NCBI GenBank assembly: GCA_016214925.1
Contig: JACRMO010000011.1
Coordinates: 1 to 10,485, forward strand
Source of the DNA: Gammaproteobacteria bacterium
GTDB taxonomy: Bacteria; Pseudomonadota; Gammaproteobacteria; Thiohalobacterales; Thiohalobacteraceae
Length of the DNA stretch: 10,485 nt
Reading direction: 5' to 3'
The notes under the pieces are model-generated. The model did no database searches, was not told the origin of the DNA, and was given only the letters and a program-made list of their open reading frames with translations. Below are positions 4,264 to 10,485 of the stretch, piece by piece. Positions within the stretch are counted from its first letter, which is position 1. The number at the start of each line of letters is the position of its first letter. The translations under genes and the position numbers were made by a program.

Positions 4264-6204
4264 ATGAACGCCGGATTTCGTAACTGTCTTTTGCTCTGGA
4301 GCGTGCTGCTGTGCACAAATGCACTGGCCGCCGATCCCTATTCACTCCAGTGGGCCGCCGACCGGACCAGTTTCCTCGCCGCGCGCCAGGCGTTGCGCGA
4401 CGGCCAGACCGCGCGCTTCGAGCAGCTCGCCACACAGTTGCGCGACTATCCGTTGTACATCTATCTGCGCTACGACCAACTGAATGCGCGACTCGCCACG
4501 GCCGACGAAGCGGAGGTGCGCGCGTTCCTCGCCGAGGCCGCGGATTCGCCGCTGGCCGAGCGTCTGCGCCAAGATCGCTTGGAACAGTTGGCACGTCAGC
4601 AGCAGTGGCCCGAGTTCATTACGTTATATAACCCGGATACGCTGGACGTGGCGTTGCAATGCGCCTATCTGCGCGCGACCCAACGCACACCACCCACCGA
4701 GGATTGGCTGGATACCGCGACCGATCTCTGGACGGTCGGTCACGCCCAACCCACCGCTTGCGATCCGGTGTTCGACGTTCTGAACGCCAGCCCGCGCATG
4801 ACCGCGACGCTGATTTGGCAGCGCATCCGCCTCGCCATGGACGAAAACACCTTGAGCCTGGCGGCATTCCTCGCCAAGTCGCTGCCGGAGACCGAGCGTG
4901 CCTGGGTCAGCGTGTGGCGCACGGTGCATGAACGCCCGAGTACGGCGGCGACACAACCGCGCTTGCAGACCGATGGCCCGCAGGCGCGCGAGATTCTTGC
5001 CGATGCCGCCCGCCGCTGGGCGCGCAGCGATGCCGTGGCGGCGTATCAATGGTGGGCGTCGTTGCACAACCGCTATGCGTTCAGCGCCGATCAACACGCA
5101 CAGACCCTGCGCGCCATCGCCTTGCAAGCCGCGTACAAACGCTTGCCGGTAGCGCACACATGGCTGGCCGAGGTACCCGAGTCGGCGCGCGACGAAAGCG
5201 TGCGCGCCTGGCAGGCGCGCAGCGCCTTGCTGTACCGCGATTGGCCCGCGCTCATCGATACCATCGACGCCATGCCACAGGACGAAGCCAAAGAAGGCGA
5301 ATGGCGCTATTGGTGGGCGCAGGCGCAGATCGCGCTCGGCAATGGCACGGCGGCACAACCGGTATTGCGGGCGCTGGCGACGGAACGCTCCTATCACGGT
5401 TTCCTCGCCGCCGATGCGCTGCGCATGAGTTACAGCCTGAAACATCGGCCGATCACCGCGACCGATGTGGAGCTGGCGGAATTGCAGCGACAGCATCCGG
5501 CACTGCTGCGTGCCGGCGAATTGCTACGGGCGCAACTCATCTACGACGCGCGCCGCGAATGGACGTTCGGCACGCGCGCTTTATCGCCGCGCGATCTCGA
5601 ACGCGCGGCCTTGCTCGCGCACCGTTGGAATTGGCACGACCGCGCCATTTTCACCGCCGGGAAATCCGGGCATCTGGACGATCTGGAGCTGCGTTTTCCA
5701 GTGCTGCATGCGCAGGACGTTCAGCGCGTCGCCGCGCCGTTGCAGATCGATCCGGCCTGGGTCATGGGTGTGATGCGTCAGGAGAGCGCGTTCATTGTCG
5801 ATGTGCGTTCGGCGGCCGGCGCGCTCGGACTGATGCAATTGATGCCGGGCACCGGCGCGGACATGGCGCGCCTGCTCAAGCTGCCCAAGCCGGATAGCGT
5901 GGATTTATTGCAGGCAGGGACGAATATCCGTCTCGGCAGTCAGTATCTCAAGCAGACGCTGGACAGCCTCGGCAACAAGGTACTGGCCACCGCCGCCTAC
6001 AATGCCGGGCCAGGGCGGGTACGCCGCTGGCTGCCACAGGCGCAGCCCATGCCCACGCCGCTGTGGGTCGACACTATCCCGTTCAGCGAAACCCGCGGCT
6101 ATGTGCGCAACGTGCTGGCCTTCGCGACCATCTACGACGCGCGCCTGCAACGTCCGATCACGCCGCTGCATACGCGCATGCCGGCCAACATCGCGCCACG
6201 CTGA
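4264..6204 (+). CDS. slt: Soluble lytic murein transglycosylase (Slt70)
   Basis: A 646-residue protein, close to E. coli Slt70 (645). A signal peptide is clear: the hydrophobic run CLLLWSVLLC followed by NALA and cleavage near A22, so it acts in the periplasm. The middle is a long alpha-helical superhelical region rich in Trp and Arg. The C-terminal SLT domain shows MRQESAF with the catalytic Glu at residue 507 (E. coli precursor numbering is nearly the same), then GALGLMQLMPGTG, NIRLGSQYLKQTLD and ATAAYNAGPGRVRRWLP. It cleaves the MurNAc-GlcNAc bond of peptidoglycan to give 1,6-anhydromuropeptides. The ribosome binding site (AGTGG) is weak. It is divergent from the dehydrogenase gene and followed by a hairpin repeat after its stop. 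Confidence 0.95.
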   Translation: MNAGFRNCLLLWSVLLCTNALAADPYSLQWAADRTSFLAARQALRDGQTARFEQLATQLRDYPLYIYLRYDQLNARLATADEAEVRAFLAEAADSPLAERLRQDRLEQLARQQQWPEFITLYNPDTLDVALQCAYLRATQRTPPTEDWLDTATDLWTVGHAQPTACDPVFDVLNASPRMTATLIWQRIRLAMDENTLSLAAFLAKSLPETERAWVSVWRTVHERPSTAATQPRLQTDGPQAREILADAARRWARSDAVAAYQWWASLHNRYAFSADQHAQTLRAIALQAAYKRLPVAHTWLAEVPESARDESVRAWQARSALLYRDWPALIDTIDAMPQDEAKEGEWRYWWAQAQIALGNGTAAQPVLRALATERSYHGFLAADALRMSYSLKHRPITATDVELAELQRQHPALLRAGELLRAQLIYDARREWTFGTRALSPRDLERAALLAHRWNWHDRAIFTAGKSGHLDDLELRFPVLHAQDVQRVAAPLQIDPAWVMGVMRQESAFIVDVRSAAGALGLMQLMPGTGADMARLLKLPKPDSVDLLQAGTNIRLGSQYLKQTLDSLGNKVLATAAYNAGPGRVRRWLPQAQPMPTPLWVDTIPFSETRGYVRNVLAFATIYDARLQRPITPLHTRMPANIAPR

Positions 6205-6216
6205 AGCATCGAGCAT

Positions 6217-6241
6217 GGGGACGGATTTGAAATCTGTCCCC
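6217..6241. repeat. Palindromic GGGGAC...GTCCCC repeat, possible slt terminator
   Basis: GGGGACGGATTT is followed directly by G and AAATCTGTCCCC, giving a nearly perfect dyad with one G-T mispair. Repeats of this type recur between genes in several proteobacterial genomes, and I recall them near REP-transposase genes. Located 13 bases after the slt stop, it would form a strong stem in RNA, but no T-run follows, so factor-independent termination is uncertain. It is unrelated in sequence to the GTAG REPs elsewhere in the window. Confidence 0.6.
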
Positions 6242-6277
6242 GGCCATTCGTTTTGCTCTCTGTCCTTGACCAACCCC

Positions 6278-6306
6278 TTGACCTCCTCGGCCGGCCTCGC
6301 CACTAT
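6278..6306 (+). promoter_or_regulatory. Weak candidate promoter before the NDUFA9-like gene
   Basis: TTGACC (6278-6283) matches the -35 consensus at five of six positions. It lies 17 bases before CACTAT (6301-6306), a poor -10. A perfect palindrome CTCTATAGAG follows at 6321-6330, about where a transcript leader would begin. Confidence 0.25.
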
Positions 6307-6342
6307 GGCCCGACAATAACCTCTATAGAGACAGCGCGCGGT

Positions 6343-7311
6343 ATGTCAGAGAAACTCATTTGCATCATCGGCGGCACCGGTTTCGTGGGCCATCACCTCA
6401 TCAACCGGTTGACGCGCGCCGGCTATACCGTGCGCGTACCCACCCGCCGCCGCGAACGCCACCGCGATCTGCTGGTGAATCCGCGCGTGCAACTGATCGA
6501 GGCGAACATCTACGAGCCGGCGGTGTTGCGCAAACTGTTCGTCGATTGCACGGCGGTGATCAATCTGGTCGGCATCCTCAACGAGCGCGGCCATCGCGAA
6601 CCCGGCCTCGGCTTCGATCGCGCGCACATTGAACTGCCGCGCGAGATCGTCGAGGCAATGCGCGCCAGCCGGGTGAAACGCCTGCTGCATATGAGCGCGC
6701 TCAACGCGTATCCGCGCGAGGAGCACAGTCATTACCTGCGCAGCAAGGGTCAGGGCGAGGATCTGGTACATGTGGCGGCGCACGGTCTGCAAGTCACCAG
6801 CTTCCGACCCTCGGTGATCTTTGGCCCCGGCGACAGCTTCTTCAACCGCTTCGCCACGCTGCTGCGCATCACGCCGGTGCTGTTCCCGCTGGCCTGCGCC
6901 GACAGTCGTTTCGCGCCGGTGTATGTCGGCGATGTGGTCGAGGCGATGGCGCGTGCGCTGGAAAATCCCAGCAGCATCGGCAAGCACTGCGATCTGTGCG
7001 GTCCGGAAACCTATACCTTGGTGGAACTGGTCGAATACACCGCGCGTCAGATCGGCGTGCGCCGGCGCATCTGGAAACTCAGCGATGGACTGTCCTGGAT
7101 GCAGGCGTGCGCATTGGAATACGTGCCGGGCAAACCGTTCAGTCGCGACAACTACTGGTCACTGCAGAAGGAGAGCGTCTGTCAGCAGAATTATCTGACC
7201 ACGCTGGGCATTTCGCCAACCTCTATCGATGCGGTAGTGCCCGGTTATCTCGCCCAACGTTCGGCGCGCGCGGGTTATCAACGCTTCCGCGGACTGGCGC
7301 GGCGCGGCTGA
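6343..7311 (+). CDS. NDUFA9-like NAD(P)-binding atypical SDR protein
   Basis: A 322-residue protein starting MSEKLICIIGGTGFVGHHLI. The GxxGxxG nucleotide-binding turn is at G10, G13 and G16; AVINLVGIL (71-79) is the fourth-strand segment; YLRSK (Y131, K135) fits the YxxxK motif; and SFRPSVIFGPGDSFFNRFA is typical of the complex I NDUFA9 subfamily of extended SDRs. The bacterial members are often annotated as NAD-dependent epimerases or NAD(P)H-binding proteins; their substrate is not established, and this gene is not part of a nuo operon here. A longer frame from 6253 adds residues without family character, so the ATG at 6343 is chosen. The stop is 22 bases before cca, suggesting co-transcription. 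Confidence 0.9.
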   Translation: MSEKLICIIGGTGFVGHHLINRLTRAGYTVRVPTRRRERHRDLLVNPRVQLIEANIYEPAVLRKLFVDCTAVINLVGILNERGHREPGLGFDRAHIELPREIVEAMRASRVKRLLHMSALNAYPREEHSHYLRSKGQGEDLVHVAAHGLQVTSFRPSVIFGPGDSFFNRFATLLRITPVLFPLACADSRFAPVYVGDVVEAMARALENPSSIGKHCDLCGPETYTLVELVEYTARQIGVRRRIWKLSDGLSWMQACALEYVPGKPFSRDNYWSLQKESVCQQNYLTTLGISPTSIDAVVPGYLAQRSARAGYQRFRGLARRG

Positions 7312-7333
7312 AGCTAGAACGCACAATCGAACC

Positions 7334-8578
7334 ATGAACGTCTATCTCGTCGGCGGTGCGGTACGCGACAAATTGCTCGGACTCCCGGTCAAGGAGCGCG
7401 ATTGGGTTGTCGTCGGCTCCACACCCGAGGAGATGATCCGCTACGGTTATCGCCCGGTCGGTAAGGATTTCCCGGTATTCCTGCATCCGGTCACGCACGA
7501 GGAATATGCGCTGGCGCGTACCGAACGCAAAACCGCGCCGGGCTATAAAGGCTTTGTCGTGCATGCCAGCCCCGAGGTCACGCTGGAAGAGGATCTGCGC
7601 CGCCGCGATCTCACCATCAATGCCATAGCCGAAGCCACTGACGGCACGCTCATTGATCCTTTCAATGGCCGCGAGGATATCGCGCAGGGATTATTGCGGC
7701 ATGTCTCGCCGGCCTTCGTCGAAGATCCGGTGCGCATCCTGCGCGTGGCACGCTTCGCGGCACGTTTCGCCAAATGGAATTTCAAAGTCGCCCATGACAC
7801 GCATGCGCTGATGCAACGCATGGTCGAGTCTGGCGAGGCCGATCATCTGGTACCCGAGCGCGTCTGGGCGGAAACCCTCAAGGCGCTGAATGAAGATGTA
7901 CCGAGCCGGTATTTCGAGGTGTTGCATCGTTGCGGCGCGCTGGCGGTGATTTTTCCAGAGCTGGCGCGGCTGTTCGGCGTGCCGCAACCGGCGCATCACC
8001 ATCCCGAGGTCGATACCGGTGTGCATACCCTGCTGGTCCTGGATCAAGCCGCGCGGTTATCGACAAAAGCCAGGGTGCGCTTCGCGGCGCTGGTGCACGA
8101 TCTGGGCAAGGGCGAAACGCCGGCGGATGTCCTGCCACGGCATATCGGTCACGAACAACGCAGCGTCGCGCTGGTGGAAGATCTGTGCAAACGCCTGCGG
8201 GTGCCGAACGATTTCCGCGATCTCGCGGTAAAGGTCGCGCGCTATCACAGCCATTGTCACCGCGCGTTTTCTCTGCGCCCGGGCACCTTGCTCGAAACGC
8301 TGTCGAATCTGGATGCCTTCCGGCAACCGGAACGTCTTGAGGAATTTCTGCTCGCCTGCGAAGCGGATATTCGCGGCCGCAGCGGGCTCGAAGAGCGCCC
8401 GTATCCGCAGGCCGATCTGTTCCGCGCCGCCAGCGGTGCGGCGCGCGCCGTGAATGCCCAGTCACTGGCAGCGGAAGGTTTACAGGGCGCCGCGCTGGGG
8501 CATCGTCTGCGCGAACTGCGCGCCCATGCCATTGAAGATCTCTATGCGCAGCTCGCGCCACCAGAACAATCGGGTTAG
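7334..8578 (+). CDS. cca: Multifunctional CCA protein (tRNA nucleotidyltransferase with HD domain)
   Basis: The 414 residues match the long gammaproteobacterial Cca (E. coli 412). The class II nucleotidyltransferase head shows VGGAVRD (6-12), ERDWVVVG (21-28) with D23 as metal ligand, FPVFLHP and EEYALARTERK, then EEDLRRRDLTINAIA and the flexible-loop segment VEDPVRILRVARFAARF. An HD phosphohydrolase domain follows with ALVHDLGKGETP and HIGHEQRS. The enzyme adds or repairs the 3' CCA of tRNAs in the cytoplasm using CTP and ATP; the HD domain has phosphatase and phosphodiesterase activity in the E. coli enzyme. At the first metal-ligand position there is Glu21 in place of the Asp of E. coli, a conservative change. 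The ribosome binding site is weak and the gene follows the NDUFA9-like gene closely. Confidence 0.96.
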   Translation: MNVYLVGGAVRDKLLGLPVKERDWVVVGSTPEEMIRYGYRPVGKDFPVFLHPVTHEEYALARTERKTAPGYKGFVVHASPEVTLEEDLRRRDLTINAIAEATDGTLIDPFNGREDIAQGLLRHVSPAFVEDPVRILRVARFAARFAKWNFKVAHDTHALMQRMVESGEADHLVPERVWAETLKALNEDVPSRYFEVLHRCGALAVIFPELARLFGVPQPAHHHPEVDTGVHTLLVLDQAARLSTKARVRFAALVHDLGKGETPADVLPRHIGHEQRSVALVEDLCKRLRVPNDFRDLAVKVARYHSHCHRAFSLRPGTLLETLSNLDAFRQPERLEEFLLACEADIRGRSGLEERPYPQADLFRAASGAARAVNAQSLAAEGLQGAALGHRLRELRAHAIEDLYAQLAPPEQSG

Positions 8579-8628
8579 CGATCGGGCCGAGGGAACAACG
8601 GCATCAGGTTGAAGTGGCCTGGGGGTGA

Positions 8629-8640
8629 GGCGCTTGCGCC
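8629..8640. terminator. Short palindrome GGCGCTTGCGCC in a convergent intergenic region
   Basis: This 12-base palindrome lies between cca (plus strand) and the small secreted-protein gene (minus strand), where a two-way terminator would be expected. The stem is short and no T-run follows on either strand, so the call is weak. I see nothing else definite in 8579-8738. Confidence 0.2.
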
Positions 8641-8738
8641 GAGAGGCTGCCCTGGTGGGCATGGTCGCGAAGGCGTCTTGCATAGAAACGGACTGTTCGC
8701 AGCTCAGCGCCGTTTACAGGCCGTGAATACACATACCT

Positions 8739-8975
8739 TCACTCTCTCATGCGCTGTCGCCAGCGCAGAAATGCAACCAGGCCTAACAATCCACCGGCCA
8801 GGAATAACACCGGGGCGGGCACGGGGGAGGCGTCGTCCGCCTTCAACATCGTCGCGGTCTCGGCAGTGCGAGTTTGTTTCGGTTGCGGCGCCGATGTCGG
8901 CCAGCTGGTCGCCGCCGATACGCTCAATGCGAGCGCCAGCCCTGCGATCAGACCAACATATTTACAGCGGATTTT
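8739..8975 (-). CDS. Small secreted/membrane protein with PEP-CTERM-like C-terminal tail; start codon unclear
   Basis: In one frame the minus strand reads KIRCKY, VGLIAGLALALSVSAATS, a linker with SAPQPKQTRTAE, then PVPAPVLFLAGGLLGLVAFL and RWRQRMRE before TGA. This is a plausible signal peptide (basic start, hydrophobic core, small residues at the cleavage point), a short polar middle and a tail shaped like PEP-CTERM or VPLPA sorting signals: Pro-rich turn, one membrane helix, Arg cluster. Such tails are processed by exosortases in other bacteria; none is visible here. No ATG, GTG or TTG exists between the in-frame TAG (9005-9003) and a TTG at 8927 that lies inside the signal sequence. An odd start, a lost start codon or a sequence error are all possible. 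Only 78 residues, so the call is moderate. Confidence 0.45.
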   Translation of the reverse strand, partial: KIRCKYVGLIAGLALALSVSAATSWPTSAPQPKQTRTAETATMLKADDASPVPAPVLFLAGGLLGLVAFLRWRQRMRE

Positions 8976-9178
8976 CCTAAGCTGGCCGGTCTGCGCCCAC
9001 GCCTAGCGTTAGATATACCGACAAGAGCTGACCCGGTCTGCGGCTGGCGGAGAAGGCCAACCAACTATTTTTCATAGAGTTCTATTGGATACCCCGGGGC
9101 TCTGAGGGTTGTTAAGAAAGCTGACGGGCCTACGGGTAGATATGCTTCATGGAACCCCGCATCACCCGCGCTCTTACC

Positions 9179-10006
9179 TCAAGCGGCAGTCCATTCCACG
9201 ATGCCGGTATAGGCCGTGACCAGCACCACGCCGCCGAACACGATGCGATACCAGGCGAACGCGGAGAAGTCGTGACGGCTGATATAACGCAGCAGGCCAC
9301 GCACCGCCACAAAGGCGCTGATGAACGAGGCCACGAAACCCACGGTGAACATACCCAGGTCATCGGCCTGGAGCAGGTCGCGATGTTTGTACAGGTCATA
9401 CAAGGTCGCCGCGATCAGGGTAGGAATCGCCAGGAAGAAGGAGAACTCGGTGGCCGCGCGGCGTGACAGTCCAAAGAACAAGCCCCCGATGATGGTTGCG
9501 CCGGAACGTGAAGTGCCCGGGATCAGCGCCAGCGTTTGAGCGCAGCCGACTTTCAGTGCGTCGCGCCAATCCATATCACTGACTTCATGAATCCGGATGG
9601 TGTGCACTCTGCGCTCCGCCCAGAGAATCAGCAGCCCTCCAACGATGAAGGCGAGCGCCACCGGCACGGGATGAAACAGGTGCTCCTTGATCGCCGTGGC
9701 GAACAACAAACCAAGCACTGCGGCGGGCAGGAACGCCACCAGCAGATTGGCCACAAAACGCGTTGCCGCCGCGTCTCGCTTCACGAAGCCTTGCACCACG
9801 CCCCACAAGCGCACCCGATATTCCCAGCACACCGCCAGTATCGCGCCGGACTGAATCACGATTTCGAACAGTTTGCCCTTGGCGTCATTGAAACCCAGCA
9901 GATCGCCGACAAGGATCAGGTGACCGGTACTGGAAATAGGTAGGAACTCGGTGAGCCCCTCGACCACACCGAGGCAAAGCGCTTTGAGAAACAAAATCAA
10001 ATCCAC
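9179..10006 (-). CDS. uppP: Undecaprenyl-diphosphate phosphatase (UppP/BacA)
   Basis: A 275-residue polytopic membrane protein. The first signature, VVEGLTEFLPISSTGHLIL, holds E16, E20, S26 and H29, corresponding to E17, E21, S27 and H30 of E. coli BacA; the second, LIPGTSRSGATIIGG, holds R167 (E. coli R174). These form the active site that removes a phosphate from undecaprenyl diphosphate, regenerating the lipid carrier for peptidoglycan and other envelope polymers; overproduction is known to give bacitracin resistance. Length and hydrophobic pattern fit the family throughout. The start is GTG at 10006, supported by AAGGA six bases upstream. It follows the MidA-like gene by 43 bases on the same strand and may share its transcript. 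Confidence 0.96.
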   Translation of the reverse strand: MDLILFLKALCLGVVEGLTEFLPISSTGHLILVGDLLGFNDAKGKLFEIVIQSGAILAVCWEYRVRLWGVVQGFVKRDAAATRFVANLLVAFLPAAVLGLLFATAIKEHLFHPVPVALAFIVGGLLILWAERRVHTIRIHEVSDMDWRDALKVGCAQTLALIPGTSRSGATIIGGLFFGLSRRAATEFSFFLAIPTLIAATLYDLYKHRDLLQADDLGMFTVGFVASFISAFVAVRGLLRYISRHDFSAFAWYRIVFGGVVLVTAYTGIVEWTAA

Positions 10007-10030
10007 TGACTGTCCTTTTGTTCATGTGAG

Positions 10031-10046
10031 GCCCGCGTTAACGGGC
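10031..10046. terminator. Short hairpin between the midA-like and uppP genes
   Basis: GCCCG and CGGGC flank CGTTAA, forming a 5-bp stem just 3 bases beyond the midA stop. No T-run follows on the minus strand, so it may only lower readthrough into uppP or do nothing. Confidence 0.25.
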
Positions 10047-10049
10047 TTG

Positions 10050-10485
10050 TTATAGACGACTGCGCAGATCGCGGCCACCGAATCCGGAAACAGGTTTATT
10101 CAGCCCGCGCACCAACAACATCGCCTTGAAACGTTCGCCCATCTCGCCGGGCAGTAATAAGGTTTTGGTCTGTGCCGCGAGGCGCAGATCATCACCGGCC
10201 GCACCGTTCATGGCCGCGGCCAGCAACCGCTCAATACCCGCATCCAGCAGAAAATGTGCCTGCGCGGCAAAACCGTCCACGCCGAATCCCAAGGCATCGG
10301 CGGCCTCCGCGACGGCCGTGAAGTCGACGTGCGCGGTGATGTCTTGCAAGCCTGGCAAGCACAGCGGATCGGCATGCGCGCGGTGGCGATAATGGCATAG
10401 CAGCGTGCCACGCGCACGTTCGGGATGATAATACTCGCGTCGTGGATAGCCATAGTCGATGAACAGCGCGGCACCCGCCGCGAGA
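10050..10485 (-). CDS. MidA/NDUFAF7-type SAM-dependent methyltransferase, C-terminal part (runs off right edge)
   Basis: The last 144 codons of a gene entering from the right edge, ending in TAA (10052-10050). It begins inside a conserved strand, LAAGAALFIDYGYPRREYYH, followed by PERARGTLLCHYRHRAHADP and PGLQDITAHVDFTAVAEAAD. These are recognisable C-terminal segments of the MidA (DUF185) family, whose mitochondrial member NDUFAF7 methylates an arginine of the NDUFS2 subunit of complex I. The bacterial role is not settled. The tail NKPVSGFGGRDLRSRL is family-like. The family is usually around 380 to 400 residues, so more than half of the gene, including the SAM-binding motif, lies outside the window. 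uppP follows after 43 bases. Confidence 0.88.
   Translation of the reverse strand, partial: LAAGAALFIDYGYPRREYYHPERARGTLLCHYRHRAHADPLCLPGLQDITAHVDFTAVAEAADALGFGVDGFAAQAHFLLDAGIERLLAAAMNGAAGDDLRLAAQTKTLLLPGEMGERFKAMLLVRGLNKPVSGFGGRDLRSRL

Noticed and set aside
2871..4283. A 470-residue plus-strand frame opposite the aldehyde dehydrogenase
   Set aside because: It is an exact antisense shadow of a gene with all catalytic residues of the aldehyde dehydrogenase family.
4624..5496. A 290-residue minus-strand frame inside slt
   Set aside because: It is an Arg/Gln/Gly-rich shadow frame; slt on the plus strand is intact from signal peptide to catalytic domain.
8781..8787. GCCTAAC, an attC-like core, inside the small secreted-protein gene
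   Set aside because: No partner GTTRRRY, no L sites and no cassette boundary nearby; the match is a short chance hit within coding sequence.
8977..9075. ATG-started minus-strand frame of about 32 codons upstream of the PEP-CTERM-like gene
   Set aside because: It lies in a different frame from the signal peptide, ends in TAG beside it, and its sequence has no recognisable character; joining it to the gene would need a frameshift I cannot show.

Overview
The window looks like chromosomal DNA from a fairly GC-rich gammaproteobacterium. The block slt70, NDUFA9-like reductase, cca, uppP and midA is ordinary gammaproteobacterial housekeeping, and GTAG-type REP hairpins of the Pseudomonas/Xanthomonas kind lie between genes. 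I cannot name the genus.

Left part (1 to about 1990) is accessory. On the minus strand there is a piece of an integron cassette array with no integrase in view. One complete cassette (806 to 288) carries a small gene of unknown function and a well-formed attC site. A second cassette begins at 287 and carries the start of a PD-(D/E)xK nuclease-like gene that leaves the window. Upstream lie an AT-rich patch with palindromes and a pair of inverted REP hairpins, a small conserved gene interrupted by an in-frame TGA, and a solitary HigA-type antitoxin gene with its own promoter and no HigB toxin in the space examined.

Middle part (2004 to 4190), minus strand: an aldehyde dehydrogenase of the succinate-semialdehyde (Sad/YneI) type followed by a TauE/SafE-family permease. 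A 16-bp tandem repeat covers the stop codon of the first gene and the start region of the second, which has no ATG/GTG start at its expected N-terminus.

Right part: divergently, on the plus strand, slt70 (periplasmic lytic transglycosylase), an NDUFA9-like NAD(P)-binding protein and cca (tRNA CCA-adding enzyme). Then on the minus strand come a small secreted/membrane protein with a PEP-CTERM-like tail and no ordinary start codon, uppP (undecaprenyl-diphosphate phosphatase) and the C-terminal part of a MidA-type methyltransferase running off the right edge. slt70 and uppP both serve cell-wall turnover, one cutting peptidoglycan and one recycling its lipid carrier; cca matures tRNA.

The most notable items are the cassette array fragment without an integrase, the TGA-interrupted gene, and two genes whose conserved N-termini lack a canonical start. 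No gene-free stretch exceeds 300 bases; the longest, about 215 bases at 808 to 1021, holds the REP pair and palindromes.
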